A stretch of 64,000 nucleotides of DNA from Bordetella pertussis 18323 (GTDB lineage: Bacteria > Pseudomonadota > Gammaproteobacteria > Burkholderiales > Burkholderiaceae_B): NCBI RefSeq assembly GCF_000306945.1, contig NC_018518.1, forward strand, positions 2,480,001-2,544,000, read 5' to 3'. How positions within the stretch are numbered: the stretch's first letter is position 1; each line of letters starts with the position of its first letter. This document shows positions 54,601 to 62,946 of the stretch, in pieces. The translations under genes and the position numbers were made by a program. Below the pieces are notes generated by a model that did not search any database, had not been told where the DNA came from, and saw only the letters and a list, made by a program, of their open reading frames with translations.

Positions 54601-55693
54601 GTTGCAGCGCATCGTCGAAGCGCAGGTGCGAAACGGTAAAGCCGGTCAGGCCGGCCTTGGGCTTGGAGCCGCGGCCCGTGGCGCCCTCGTCGCGGATTTC
54701 GCCGCCGGCGCCGGTGGCCGCGCCCGGAAACGGCGCGATCGCGGTCGGGTGGTTGTGCGTCTCGACCTTCATCAGGGTGTGCACGGTGGTGTCGCGGCGC
54801 ACGTAGCGCGCGGCCTGCGCGCCCTCGCCGGCCACGCCCGGCACGCCGGCCTGGAAACGCTGCGCCGGACCGCCTTCCATGATGGCGGCGTTGTCCGAAT
54901 AGGCCACCACGGTGCCGGCCGGCTGGGCCTTGTGGGTGGCGCGGATCATGCCGAACAGGGTGTTGGACTGCTCCTGCCCGTCGATGACCCACTGCGCGTT
55001 GAAGATCTTGTGGCGGCAGTGCTCGCTGTTGGCCTGCGCGAACATCATCAGCTCGACGTCGGTCGGATCGCGCCCCAGGTCGCCGAACGACTGCGCCAGG
55101 TAATCGATTTCGTCTTCGGACAGCGCCAGCCCCAGCGCCACGTTGGCCTGCTCCAGCGCGGCGCGGCCCTCGGCCTGCACCGCCACGGTGCGCATCGGCT
55201 TGCCGGCCAGCGTCTCGAACAGCGCCTGGCCGTCGAACGCGCCGTCGACCACGGTCTCGGTCATGCGGTCGTGCAGGCAGTCGGCCGCGCGCGCCAGCAT
55301 GTCGGCGTCGAACGACTTGGCGCCCAGCAGGCCGCGTTCGGGCGTCAGCGCGTAACGCACGCCGCGCTCGATGCGGCGCACGGCGTCCAGGCCACAATTG
55401 TGCGCGATATCGGTCGCCTTGCTGGCCCACGGCGACATCGTCCCCAGGCGCGGAATGACCAGCAGCTCCAGGCTCTTGGCCGGCGTCTCGGCGGCCGGCG
55501 TGCCGTAGTCCAGCAGTTGCGCCAGACGCGCCTGCTGTTCGGCCGGCAAGGCGCTGTCGGTATGGATGAAATGCTCGTAGCGCGCGGAGATATCGGCAAC
55601 CGGCAGGCCGGCCTTCTTCAGTTGCGCCAGCAGGCGCTCGCGGCGGAAAGCGGAAAGGACGGAGGAACCGGGCAGATGCTGGACAAGGGACAC
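51647..55693 (-). CDS. purL: Phosphoribosylformylglycinamidine synthase (large single-chain PurL)
   Basis: A 1348-residue enzyme converting FGAR, ATP and glutamine to FGAM in purine synthesis. The N-terminal domain is followed by two AIR-synthase-like halves ([71 protein letters not shown]). The C-terminal class I glutamine amidotransferase carries the nucleophile in [12 protein letters not shown] and the His/Glu pair in MMPHPERV. Length is as for the gammaproteobacterial and betaproteobacterial large form. The start is a GTG at 55693 giving [11 protein letters not shown]; no better in-frame ATG precedes the conserved sequence. The gene has its own terminator. Confidence 0.96.
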   Translation of the reverse strand: MSLVQHLPGSSVLSAFRRERLLAQLKKAGLPVADISARYEHFIHTDSALPAEQQARLAQLLDYGTPAAETPAKSLELLVIPRLGTMSPWASKATDIAHNCGLDAVRRIERGVRYALTPERGLLGAKSFDADMLARAADCLHDRMTETVVDGAFDGQALFETLAGKPMRTVAVQAEGRAALEQANVALGLALSEDEIDYLAQSFGDLGRDPTDVELMMFAQANSEHCRHKIFNAQWVIDGQEQSNTLFGMIRATHKAQPAGTVVAYSDNAAIMEGGPAQRFQAGVPGVAGEGAQAARYVRRDTTVHTLMKVETHNHPTAIAPFPGAATGAGGEIRDEGATGRGSKPKAGLTGFTVSHLRFDDALQPWENDHHGLPERIASPLSIMIDGPIGGAAFNNEFGRSNLLGYFRAFEQTAGGTRWGYHKPIMIAGGLGSIDAGLTHKEVIPPGALLIQLGGPGLRIGMGGGAASSISMGSNSAELDFDSVQRGNPELERRAQEVIDRCWQQGERNPIVAIHDVGAGGLSNAFPELVNDAGRGAIFDLKRVPLEESGMSPAEIWSNESQERYVLSILPQDLERFDAIARRERCPYAVVGVATEERQLRVVDGEGLPGLDTIRAQGENEVRPVDVPIDVILGKPPRMTRDVQRLPGVSEPLDLAGLDLTEAAYRVLRHPTVANKSFLITIGDRTVGGLSSRDQMVGPWQVPVADCAVTLADFEGTRGEAMSMGERTPLAMLDAPASGRMAVAEALTNLAAADVARLEDIKLSANWMAACGVPGQDAALYDTVSAVSELCQSVGLSIPVGKDSLSMKTSWDEVGEQRQVVAPVSLVVTAFAPVGDVRASLTPQLRTDAGDTVLILIDLGRGRHRMAGSILAQAYNQVGETVPDIDAPQDLRAFFVTIRTLAEAGTILAYHDRSDGGLFATLAEMAFAGRTGVSVNLDMLTFDPQSADWGDYKIRPEQVAVQREELTLKALFSEEAGAVIQVPASQRDAVMQVLRGAGLSAHSHVIGGLNGADEVEFYRDGRKVWSQPRADLGRAWSEVSYRIMARRDNPACAQAELDVWNDAKDPGLAPRVAFDPQEDVAAPFIGTGKRPRVAILREQGCNSQVEMGWAFDTAGFEAIDVHMTDLLSGRIDLAGMQGLVAVGGFSYGDVLGAGEGWARTIRYNDKLSDQFAAYFARPDTFALGVCNGCQMMAALAPMIPGAEHWPRFTRNQSEKYEARLSLVEVTASPSIFFAGMEGARIPVAVAHGEGYADFSQQGDAARALMAVRYIDNHGAATETYPFNPNGSPGGLTAVTTADGRFTVMMPHPERVTRNVMMSWAPAQWGERDAGGAFSPWMRIFRNARVWLK

Positions 55694-56050
55694 GATGCGG
55701 GCGCCGTTAGGAAAAAGGAGGAATCAAAACATGATTTTACCTTTTTGCCGGGGTTTACCCGTGGTAACCCCATAACCCGCCGCAAAACCGCGCCGTGCCG
55801 TCCTGTCGCGCCGGAGTTACAAAATAATTCCATCTATGGCCGCCCGATTTTGTGCGTTGCAATATAGACGACTCACCGAGGTTGAAACCCGGACGAAAGT
55901 CTTCGAAAAGAGAATGGCCAGGTTTGCATGCTGCGACGCAGCATGTTGCAAACGCCCCGCACCACGGGAAAACACGAACTAACGCCATGGCGAGCCGACG
56001 GTAGGATGCAGCCTCTCATATTGCCTGCGCTTTGCTCCACGCTGTTGCCA
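55694..56050. other. Divergent intergenic region between purL and the TRAP operon
   Basis: 357 bp with no credible gene. 55694-55760 is the purL leader side, with AT-rich patches. 55820-55870 (AAAATAATTCC, TTGCAATATAGACG) may hold the TRAP operon promoter. It contains the palindrome listed separately at 55927-55945. Confidence 0.5.
55927..55945. promoter_or_regulatory. Perfect palindrome upstream of the TRAP operon, candidate operator
   Basis: CATGCTGCG-A-CGCAGCATG, a 19-bp perfect inverted repeat about a central A, with partly symmetric extension on both sides (GTTTG ... CAAAC). It lies 106 bp upstream of the dctQ-like start. It could be a regulator binding site or a transcript hairpin; there is no T run, so a terminator is unlikely. 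Confidence 0.45.
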
Positions 56051-56587
56051 ATGCACCGCCCCGACGCATCTGACGAGCCCGTCGAACCCATCATCCCCCC
56101 GGAAGCCGATCCCGCCGTCAAGGTCCCGCTGGCGCTGGAAGACTGGCTCGCCGTCATCCTGCTGGCCGCGCTGGCCATCATCACCTTCCTGAACGTGCTG
56201 GTGCGCTACCTGACCGACCAGTCCTTCGCCTGGACCGAGGAGATCTCCGTCTTCCTGCTGATCGTGCTGACCATGGTCGGGGCGTCCATGGCGTTCGTGC
56301 GCAACCACCATATCCGCATCGAGATCCTGGCCGACAACGGCTCGCCGCGGCGCCAGTACCTGATGGCGCTGACCGCCCACAGCCTGGTCGTGTTCTTCTT
56401 CGCGCTGCTCACCGTGCTGTCGGCCCGGCTGGTGTACGACGAGTTCCGCTACGAGGAAACCTCGCCCGCCATCGGCGTGCCGACCTGGTGGTACTCGATC
56501 TGGATGCCGCTGCTGGCGGCGGTCATCACGCTGCGCGTGGCCGGCGCCGCGCGCCGGCTGATCGCCCGGCACAAGGCCGAGACATGA
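56051..56587 (+). CDS. TRAP transporter small permease (DctQ-like)
   Basis: A 178-residue protein with four hydrophobic segments (WLAVILLAALAIITFLNVLVRYL, FAWTEEISVFLLIVLTMVGASMAFV, YLMALTAHSLVVFFFALLTVLSARLV, WWYSIWMPLLAAVITLRVAGAA). The order and the F-A-W-x-E-E motif after helix 1 are the DctQ hallmark. It forms the membrane complex with DctM and takes substrate from the periplasmic DctP protein, driven by an ion gradient. The start MHRPDASDEP at 56051 is chosen; longer readings upstream cross the palindrome. It overlaps the next gene by 4 bp (ATGA). Confidence 0.9.
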   Translation: MHRPDASDEPVEPIIPPEADPAVKVPLALEDWLAVILLAALAIITFLNVLVRYLTDQSFAWTEEISVFLLIVLTMVGASMAFVRNHHIRIEILADNGSPRRQYLMALTAHSLVVFFFALLTVLSARLVYDEFRYEETSPAIGVPTWWYSIWMPLLAAVITLRVAGAARRLIARHKAET

Positions 56588-57882
56588 TCGCGGCGCTGCT
56601 GTTCGCCGTATTCATCACCCTGATGCTGATCGGCGTGCCGGTCGGCGTGGCGCTGGGCCTGGGCGGCACGGTCGCCATCGTGCTGTCCAACCTCGATGTG
56701 TCCTGGTTCGGCCTGCTGGCCGTGCCGCAGAATTTCTACGCCGGCCTGGCCAAGTACCCGCTGCTGGCGATTCCCATGTTCGTGCTGGTGGGCTCGATCT
56801 TCGACCGCTCGGGCGTGGCCAGGCGGCTGGTCGACTTCGCCGTGGCGCTGGTGGGCCGCGGCCCGGGCATGCTGCCGCTGGTATCGATCGCGGTGGCGAT
56901 GTTCCTGGGCGGGATTTCCGGCTCGGGTCCGGCCTGCGCGGCGGCCGTGGGCGCGGTGATGATCGCCGCCATGTCGCGCGCCGGCTATCCGGCGCCCTAC
57001 TCGGCCGCCGTGGTCGCCGCCGGCGCCGCCACCGATATCCTGATCCCGCCTTCGGTGGCCTTCATCATCTATTCGGTGCTGGTGCCGGGCGCCTCGGTGC
57101 CGGCGCTGTTCGCCGCGGGCATGGTGCCGGGCATCCTGGCCGGCTTCGCGCTCATCATTCCTGCGGTCTGGCTGGCGCGCCACCATAGCATGGGCGCACG
57201 CGAAGCGCACCTGCCGCGCCCGCCGCTGTGGGCCAGCCTGCGCGAGGCGTCCTGGGGCCTGGCCGCGCCGGTGCTGATCCTGGGCAGCATGCGGATGGGC
57301 TGGTTCACCCCCACCGAAGCCGCGGTCGTGGCCGTGTTCTACGGCCTGTTCGTGGGCATGTGCATCCATCGCACCATCAAGGTACGCGACCTGTTCGTGA
57401 TCCTGCGCGAGGCCGCCGAACTGTCGGCCGTCATCATGCTGGTGGTGACGCTGGCCGGCATCTTCGCCTGGGCCCTGTCCACGCTCAGCGTGATCGACCC
57501 CATCACGCACGCCATCGTCAATTCCGGGCTGGGCGAATGGGGCGTGCTGGCGCTGCTCATCATGCTGCTGATGACCGTGGGCATGTTCCTCGACGGCATC
57601 TCCATCTTCCTGATTTTCGTCCCGCTGCTCATGCCGATCGCCAATGCCTATGGCTGGGATCCGGTCTGGTTCGGCGTCATCCTGACGCTGAAAGTGGCGC
57701 TGGGCCAGTTCACGCCGCCGTTGGCGGTCAACCTGATGGTTTCCTGCCGCATCGCGCGCGTGCCGATGGAGTCCACCGTGGGCTGGGTGGTCTGGCTGCT
57801 GGGCGGCATGTTCCTGGTGCTGGTGGCCGTGCTGATCTTTCCGCAACTGGCGCTGTGGCTGCCGCACCGGCTGGGATATTGA
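56584..57882 (+). CDS. TRAP transporter large permease (DctM-like)
   Basis: A 432-residue protein with about twelve hydrophobic segments beginning MIAALLFAVFITLMLIGVPVGVALGLGG. Family blocks are YPLLAIPMFVLVGSIFDRSGVARRLVDFA, GGISGSGPACAAAVGAVMIAAM, AGAATDILIPPSVAFIIYSVL and GMFLDGISIFLIFVPLLMPIA. It is the ion-coupled transport subunit. The start overlaps dctQ by 4 bp, so expression is coupled. Confidence 0.93.
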   Translation: MIAALLFAVFITLMLIGVPVGVALGLGGTVAIVLSNLDVSWFGLLAVPQNFYAGLAKYPLLAIPMFVLVGSIFDRSGVARRLVDFAVALVGRGPGMLPLVSIAVAMFLGGISGSGPACAAAVGAVMIAAMSRAGYPAPYSAAVVAAGAATDILIPPSVAFIIYSVLVPGASVPALFAAGMVPGILAGFALIIPAVWLARHHSMGAREAHLPRPPLWASLREASWGLAAPVLILGSMRMGWFTPTEAAVVAVFYGLFVGMCIHRTIKVRDLFVILREAAELSAVIMLVVTLAGIFAWALSTLSVIDPITHAIVNSGLGEWGVLALLIMLLMTVGMFLDGISIFLIFVPLLMPIANAYGWDPVWFGVILTLKVALGQFTPPLAVNLMVSCRIARVPMESTVGWVVWLLGGMFLVLVAVLIFPQLALWLPHRLGY

Positions 57883-57961
57883 TGAATACGGGGGAAAGGG
57901 CAGAAGCCGAAGGCTCGCCCGCCATTTTCGAGCAACCGAGCACGACACGAGGAGACAACCG

Positions 57962-58990
57962 ATGAAATTCCGCAATATCGTGGGCGCCGCCCTTTGCGCC
58001 GCTTTCGCGCTGGGCGTGGCGCCGGCCCAGGCCCAGAACTACAAGTCCGAATACAAGCTGTCCATCGTGGTGGGCACCACCTTCCCGTGGGGCCAGGGCG
58101 CCGTGATCTGGTCCGACCTGGTGCGCGAGCGCACCGAGGGCCGCATCAATATCAAGGTCTATCCGGGCACCTCGCTGGTGCAGGGCGACCAGACCCGTGA
58201 ATTCACCGCCATCCGCCAGGGCGTGATCGACATGGCCGTGAGTTCGACCATCAACTGGTCGCCGCAGGTCAAGCAGCTCAACCTGTTCTCGCTGCCCTTC
58301 CTGATGCCGGACTATGCCGCCATCGACGCGCTGGTGCAGGGCGAGGTCGGCAAGGAGGTCTTCAAGCTGATCGAAAAGGCCGGCGTGGTGCCGCTGGCCT
58401 GGGGCGAAAACGGCTATCGCCAGCTCAGCAACTCCAAGCACGAAATCAAGACGCCGGCCGACATGAAGGGCCTGAAGCTGCGCGTCGTGGGCTCGCCGCT
58501 GTACATCGACACCTTCACGGCGCTGGGCGCCAACCCCACGCAGATGAGCTGGGCCGACGCCCAGCCGGCGCTGGCCAGCGGCGCGGTGGACGGCCAGGAG
58601 AACCCGCTGTCTATCTACACCGGCTCCAAGCTGTACACGGTGGGCCAGAAGTACCTCACCCTGTGGAACTACGTCGCCGACCCGCTGATCTACGTGGTCA
58701 ACCGCGAGGTATGGAACTCCTGGTCCGAGAAGGATCGCGAGATCGTCCGCCAGGCCGCGCTGGACGCCGGCAAGCAGCAGATCGTCATCGCCCGCAAGGG
58801 CGTCACGCCCGAAGACCCATCGCTGCTGAAGGAAATCGCCGGCCACGGCGTTACCGTCAGCAGCCTGGACGCCGGCCAACACGCCGAATTCGTGGCGGCC
58901 ACCAAGCCGGTCTATGAAAAGTGGAAGAAGCAGATCGGCGCCGAACTGGTCGACCTGGCCGAGAAATCGATCGCGGCCCGCAAGAAATAA
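57962..58990 (+). CDS. TRAP transporter periplasmic solute-binding protein (DctP-like)
   Basis: A 342-residue protein with signal peptide MKFRNIVGAALCAAFALGVAPAQAQ. The mature part matches the DctP fold: TTFPWGQGAVIWSDLVRERTEGRINIKVYPGTSL, MAVSSTINWSPQVKQLNLFSLPFLMPDY, and GLKLRVVGSPLYIDTFTALGANPTQMSWADAQPALASGAVDGQENPL. The conserved Arg of the carboxylate-binding site lies in LKLRVVGSP, so the substrate is probably an organic acid. Gene order Q-M-P with P last is common. GAGGAGACA precedes the start. The substrate cannot be named. Confidence 0.92.
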   Translation: MKFRNIVGAALCAAFALGVAPAQAQNYKSEYKLSIVVGTTFPWGQGAVIWSDLVRERTEGRINIKVYPGTSLVQGDQTREFTAIRQGVIDMAVSSTINWSPQVKQLNLFSLPFLMPDYAAIDALVQGEVGKEVFKLIEKAGVVPLAWGENGYRQLSNSKHEIKTPADMKGLKLRVVGSPLYIDTFTALGANPTQMSWADAQPALASGAVDGQENPLSIYTGSKLYTVGQKYLTLWNYVADPLIYVVNREVWNSWSEKDREIVRQAALDAGKQQIVIARKGVTPEDPSLLKEIAGHGVTVSSLDAGQHAEFVAATKPVYEKWKKQIGAELVDLAEKSIAARKK

Positions 58991-59059
58991 GCAGCAGCCC
59001 AAGGGGAACGGCGGCGCAAGCCGCCACGCAAGGCAGGGGCGCACAACCCTCCAACCCAA

Positions 59060-59095
59060 CGGACGCCGGCCAAAAGCTGGCGTCCGTTTCTTTTT
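59060..59095 (+). terminator. Rho-independent terminator of the TRAP operon
   Basis: GGACGCCGGC-CAAAAG-CTGGCGTCC (one G:U-type mismatch near the loop) followed by GTTTCTTTTT, 70 bp after the solute-binding protein stop. Confidence 0.9.
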
Positions 59096-59101
59096 CCTCC
59101 C

Positions 59102-59129
59102 GGAGCCTGTCCCCACGGGGACAGGCTCC
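59102..59129. repeat. Perfect inverted repeat after the TRAP terminator
   Basis: GGAGCCTGTCCCC-AC-GGGGACAGGCTCC, allowing a stem of about 13 bp with a very short loop. There is no T run. It resembles GC-rich intergenic palindromes dispersed in Bordetella genomes. It lies 20 bp before the target site of IS481 copy G. Confidence 0.7.
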
Positions 59130-59153
59130 CCGTCACACGCCACGAACGCTAGC

Positions 59154-60196
59154 TGTGAAGATTCAATAGGTTGTATGCATGGTTCATCCGAACCGGATTT
59201 GAGAAACTGGAAATCGCCACCCCCCCAGTTCACTCAAGGAGCCCGGCCGGATGAACACCCATAAGCATGCCCGATTGACCTTCCTACGTCGACTCGAAAT
59301 GGTCCAGCAATTGATCGCTCATCAAGTTTGTGTGTCTGAAGCGGCCCGCGCCTATGGGGTCACCGCGCCGACTGTGCGCAAATGGCTGGGCCGCTTCCTG
59401 GCTCAGGGCCAGGCGGGCTTGGCCGATGCGTCCTCGCGCCCGACGGTCTCGCCCCGAGCGATTGCGCCGGCCAAGGCGCTGGCTATCGTGGAGCTGCGCC
59501 GCAAGCGGCTGACCCAAGCGCGCATCGCCCAGGCGCTGGGCGTGTCAGCCAGCACCGTCAGCCGCGTCCTGGCCCGCGCCGGTCTGTCGCACCTGGCCGA
59601 CCTGGAGCCGGCCGAGCCGGTGGTGCGCTACGAGCATCAGGCCCCCGGCGATCTGCTGCACATCGACATCAAGAAGCTGAGACGTATCCAGCGCCCTGGC
59701 CACCGGGTCACGGGCAACCGACGCGATACCGTTGAGGGGGCCGGCTGGGACTTCGTCTTCGTGGCCATCGATGACCACGCCCGCGTGGCCTTCACCGACA
59801 TCCACCCCGACGAGCGCTTCCCCAGCGCCGTCCAGTTCCTCAAGGACGCAGTGGCCTACTACCAGCGCCTGGGCGTGACCATCCAGCGCTTGCTCACCGA
59901 CAATGGCTCGGCCTTTCGCAGCCGCGCCTTCGCCGCGCTGTGCCATGAGCTGGGCATCAAGCACCGCTTTACCCGACCTTACCGCCCACAGACCAATGGC
60001 AAGGCCGAACGCTTCATCCAGTCGGCCTTGCGTGAGTGGGCTTACGCTCACACCTACCAGAACTCCCAACACCGAGCCGATGCCATGAAATCCTGGCTAC
60101 ACCACTACAACTGGCATCGACCCCACCAAGGCATCGGGCGCGCTGTACCCATCTCCAGACTCAACCTGGACGAATACAACCTATTGACAGTTCACA
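59154..60196 (+). mobile_element. IS481: IS481 copy G, complete, mismatched flanks
   Basis: 1043 bp. The left flank is GCTAGC (59148-59153) and the right flank is CCTAGC (60197-60202), the mirror arrangement of copy F. It is the most diverged copy, with at least three base changes in the transposase gene. Leader allele CGCCACCCCCCC. Confidence 0.98.
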
Positions 60197-60201
60197 CCTA
60201 G
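59251..60201 (+). CDS. IS481 transposase (copy G), two substitutions
   Basis: Full length, His289, with Pro29Ser (HQVCVSEAAR) in the first helix-turn-helix and Gly144Arg (DIKKLRRIQ) five residues after catalytic D139. Either change could reduce activity. The last residue is Thr (ACC), followed by the target-derived TAG. Confidence 0.97.
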   Translation: MNTHKHARLTFLRRLEMVQQLIAHQVCVSEAARAYGVTAPTVRKWLGRFLAQGQAGLADASSRPTVSPRAIAPAKALAIVELRRKRLTQARIAQALGVSASTVSRVLARAGLSHLADLEPAEPVVRYEHQAPGDLLHIDIKKLRRIQRPGHRVTGNRRDTVEGAGWDFVFVAIDDHARVAFTDIHPDERFPSAVQFLKDAVAYYQRLGVTIQRLLTDNGSAFRSRAFAALCHELGIKHRFTRPYRPQTNGKAERFIQSALREWAYAHTYQNSQHRADAMKSWLHHYNWHRPHQGIGRAVPISRLNLDEYNLLTVHT

Positions 60202-60341
60202 CGGGGCGAATGCGCGGATATCGAGGCAGCTTGGGCCAAATCCCATAGGCTGACGAACCCGCCCCTCGATGGCAGCCCAAACCCTTACAACGTAAGTGGT
60301 TCCCGCCGTCGTCCGTGCCTGATATGGCGAAGGCACACCAA

Positions 60342-60390
60342 ATTCCTACACATCCATCAGCCCCCCCCGAGGCGTCTAATAATCTTGCAC
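60342..60390 (+). promoter_or_regulatory. fimX promoter with C8 homopolymer tract
   Basis: ATTCCTA (60342-60348) is a BvgA-type heptad just upstream of a run of eight C residues (60361-60368), followed by TCTAATAATC as the -10 region (about 60375-60384). fim2 and fim3 promoters are known to contain a longer C tract (around 13-15) that switches expression by slippage. Eight C residues match the short tract reported to keep fimX poorly expressed. Confidence 0.75.
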
Positions 60391-60428
60391 ACACATTGTC
60401 CCTGGATCCCTTCTTTACTCCAGCCTGT

Positions 60429-61034
60429 ATGCAAGCCAAAACGTTCCTCCTGGGCGCGGCGCTCGCCGGCGTCGCGCTCGCCGCCCATGCCGAAGACGGC
60501 ACCATTGTCATTACCGGCACGATCACCGACCAGACCTGCACGATCGAGGACCCGAGCCCCGGTTACATCAAGGTCGTGCACCTGCCCACGATCTCCAAGA
60601 GCGCGCTGAAGAACGCCGGCGACGTGGCGGGGCGCACTCGCTTCGATATCAAGCTGAAGGACTGCCCGACCACCGTCAACACTCTCAAGCTGTACTTCGA
60701 GCCCGGCCCCACCACGGATTACGGCACCAAGGATCTGAAAGCCTATAAGCAGGCTTGGTACGTCGACGCCGCAACGCTGCTCAAATCGCCGCCCAGTGTG
60801 ACCGAAGCCAAGGGGGTGCAGATCCGGCTGATGAACCTGAACGGCAAGCAGATTCCCATGGGCGAGACCGAGCCCAACCAGCATGCCGCGGCATTTTCCG
60901 GCACCATGCAAGCCGGCCAGGCGAAGAAATCGTTCACCTTGCACTACCTGGCCGGCTACGTGAAGAAGGCCAGTGGAGAGGTCGAGGCGACCATGCTGAC
61001 CACCTACGTGGGCTTTTCGGTCGTCTACCCCTGA
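60429..61034 (+). CDS. fimX: Major fimbrial subunit FimX
   Basis: A 201-residue pilin of the Bordetella Fim2/Fim3/FimX family. Signal peptide MQAKTFLLGAALAGVALAAHAE. Mature sequence begins DGTIVITGTITDQTCTIEDP; one Cys here pairs with the Cys in DIKLKDCPTTVN to form the chaperone-usher pilin disulfide. The C-terminus (TYVGFSVVYP) has the beta-zipper with penultimate Tyr recognised by the chaperone. The reading frame is intact. No fimbrial chaperone or usher gene is adjacent, so assembly would need the fimBCD products made elsewhere. Identification as FimX is by recalled sequence. It lies 232 bp downstream of IS481 copy G. Confidence 0.92.
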   Translation: MQAKTFLLGAALAGVALAAHAEDGTIVITGTITDQTCTIEDPSPGYIKVVHLPTISKSALKNAGDVAGRTRFDIKLKDCPTTVNTLKLYFEPGPTTDYGTKDLKAYKQAWYVDAATLLKSPPSVTEAKGVQIRLMNLNGKQIPMGETEPNQHAAAFSGTMQAGQAKKSFTLHYLAGYVKKASGEVEATMLTTYVGFSVVYP

Positions 61035-61038
61035 AACG

Positions 61039-61067
61039 GCAACGCCGGCCATGGCGGCCGGCGTTGC
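61039..61067. terminator. Bidirectional terminator hairpin between fimX and paaK
   Basis: GCAACGCCGGCC-ATGGC-GGCCGGCGTTGC, a perfect 12-bp stem between the convergent fimX and paaK genes. There is little T run on either strand, so efficiency is uncertain, but the position fits. Confidence 0.7.
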
Positions 61068-61087
61068 GCCCTGCGAACCCGCCGCGA

Positions 61088-62401
61088 TCAGCGCGGCCGC
61101 TTGTCGATGACGCGCCGCGCCTTGCCCGTCAGGGTACGCTCGACGAAGCCCGTGTCGGCAACCTGCACGCGGGCGCTGACGCCGATGTATGACTTGACCG
61201 CATGCTGCAGCTGCTTGCCCAGGCCGGCGCGCTCGGCCTCGGTCAGGGTGGAGAATTCGGCGCGTACCTCGGTGAGGATTTCCAGCTCGTCCAGGTTGCC
61301 CGAGCGCGACAGCACCAACTGGTAGTGCGGCGCCAGCTGGGCGATCTTCAGCACCAGCTCCTCGACCTGGGTCGGAAACAGGTTCACGCCCCGCACGATC
61401 AGCATATCGTCGCTGCGGCCGGTGATCTTGCCGATGCGGCGCATGCTGCGCGAGGTGGGCGGCAGCAGGCGCGTGAGGTCGCGCGTACGATAGCGGATGA
61501 TGGGCATCGCTTCCTTGGTCAGCGATGTGAACACCAGCTCGCCCGGTTCGCCGTCGGCCACCGGCTCGCCGGTATCCGGATTGACGATCTCGGCATAGAA
61601 ATGGTCTTCCCACACGACCGGGCCATCCTTGGTTTCGACGCATTCGCTGGCCACGCCCGGCCCCATCACTTCGGACAGGCCATAGATATCGACCGCGTCG
61701 ATGCCGCCCTCGGCCTCGATGTCCGCCCGCATCTGTCCTGTCCAGGGCTCGGCGCCGAAAATGCCGATGCGCAGCGAGCTTTGGCGCGGGTCCATGCCCT
61801 GGCGGCGCTGTTCCTCCAGGATATTGCAGTAATAGGACGGCGTGACCATGATGATGTCGGGCCGGAAGTCGTTGATCAGCTGCACCTGCTTCTCGGTCTG
61901 CCCGCCCGACATGGGCACCACCGTGCAGCCCAGCCGCTCGGCGCCGTAATGCGCGCCCAGCCCGCCGGTGAACAGCCCGTAGCCGTAGGACACTTGCACG
62001 ATGTCGCCGGGCTTGCCGCCGGCCGCGCGGATCGAGCGCGCCACCAGGTTGGCCCAGTTGTCGAGATCGCGCGCGGTATAGCCCACCACGGTCGGCTTGC
62101 CGGTGGTACCGCTGGAGGCATGCACCCGCGACACGCGCTCGCGCGGGACGGCGAACATGCCGAAGGGATAGTTGTCGCGCAGGTCCTGTTTGGTGGTGAA
62201 CGGAAACCTGGCGATGTCGGACAGCTGCTGCAAATCCTCGGGGTGCACGCCAGCCGCGTCGAATGCCTTCTTGTAATGGGGCACGTTCTGGTAGGCATGG
62301 CTGAGCGTCCACTTGAGCCGCTCCAGCTGCAAGGCCGCGATCTCGTCGCGGCTGGCGTGCTCGATCGGATCCAACCCCGGCTTGCTCATGGTGGTGGACA
62401 T
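61088..62401 (-). CDS. paaK: Phenylacetate-CoA ligase PaaK
   Basis: A 437-residue ANL-family enzyme that activates phenylacetate with CoA and ATP, the first step of the aerobic hybrid pathway. The ATP-binding P-loop is VHASSGTTGKPTVVGYT. Other blocks are SYGYGLFTGGLGAHYGAERLG, IGIFGAEPWTGQMR, DIYGLSEVMGPGVASEC, and the hinge and C-terminal region ITGRSDDMLIVRGVNLFPTQVEE with RTLTGKARRVIDKRPR containing the C-terminal catalytic Lys. The start at 62401 is MSTTMSKPGLDPIEHASRDE. It follows paaI by 74 bp in the same minus-strand cluster. Length is normal for PaaK. Confidence 0.95.
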   Translation of the reverse strand: MSTTMSKPGLDPIEHASRDEIAALQLERLKWTLSHAYQNVPHYKKAFDAAGVHPEDLQQLSDIARFPFTTKQDLRDNYPFGMFAVPRERVSRVHASSGTTGKPTVVGYTARDLDNWANLVARSIRAAGGKPGDIVQVSYGYGLFTGGLGAHYGAERLGCTVVPMSGGQTEKQVQLINDFRPDIIMVTPSYYCNILEEQRRQGMDPRQSSLRIGIFGAEPWTGQMRADIEAEGGIDAVDIYGLSEVMGPGVASECVETKDGPVVWEDHFYAEIVNPDTGEPVADGEPGELVFTSLTKEAMPIIRYRTRDLTRLLPPTSRSMRRIGKITGRSDDMLIVRGVNLFPTQVEELVLKIAQLAPHYQLVLSRSGNLDELEILTEVRAEFSTLTEAERAGLGKQLQHAVKSYIGVSARVQVADTGFVERTLTGKARRVIDKRPR

Positions 62402-62475
62402 GATGGTTTGTCTCCTGAAAATTCCAGTTGCCGGCGGCGCGTTGCCGGCCGCCCTTTTCTTGTCTTTGCGCCGCC

Positions 62476-62946
62476 TCAGTCCTGCGGCGGCTCGCCCACG
62501 ACCTGGCCGCGGATCCGGTACGAGCGGCCACGGAATACCGCCACCGAGCGTCCCTGCTGGTTGGTGACGGTCACGTCGTAAATGCCGGTGCGGCCGGCCA
62601 GCGACCGCTCCTGCGCCACCGCCGTCAACACGTCGCCCTCCAGGCCCGGGGCCAGGTAATCGATGGTGCAGCCCGACGCCACGGTGCTGACGTTGCGCGA
62701 GTTGCACGAAAACGCGAACGCGCTGTCGGCCAGCGCGAAAATAAAGCCGCCGTGGCAGGTCTTGTGGCCGTTGAGCATGTCGGCGCGCACCGGCATGCTC
62801 AGCTTGGCGTAGCCCGGGGCGATTTCCACCACCGTCATGCCCAGGCCCTGCGACGCCGCGTCGCCGGCATACATCGTGGCGCCCACGGCGCGTGCCAGTT
62901 CGTGCGGATCGCTGGGCACGTCTACGGCAGGAACATGCGCGTTCAT
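62476..62946 (-). CDS. paaI: Phenylacetyl-CoA pathway thioesterase PaaI
   Basis: A 156-residue hotdog-fold thioesterase. The active-site region NGHKTCHGGFIFALADSAFAFSCNS has the N-x-x-x-x-x-H-G-G pattern with the catalytic Asp in LADSAFA. PaaI hydrolyses dead-end CoA adducts such as ring-hydroxylated phenylacetyl-CoA and protects the pathway. The start codon overlaps the paaG stop by one base (TAATG). Confidence 0.92.
   Translation of the reverse strand: MNAHVPAVDVPSDPHELARAVGATMYAGDAASQGLGMTVVEIAPGYAKLSMPVRADMLNGHKTCHGGFIFALADSAFAFSCNSRNVSTVASGCTIDYLAPGLEGDVLTAVAQERSLAGRTGIYDVTVTNQQGRSVAVFRGRSYRIRGQVVGEPPQD

Noticed and set aside
51725..55867. 1380-codon open frame on the plus strand
   Set aside because: Antisense of purL, which has all family motifs on the minus strand.
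43744..59153. Composite transposon bounded by IS481 F and G
   Set aside because: The outer flanks do match (CCTAGC), as a composite transposon would require, but the inner flanks also match each other (GCTAGC) and the cargo includes essential purL. Recombination between IS481 copies explains both facts more simply.
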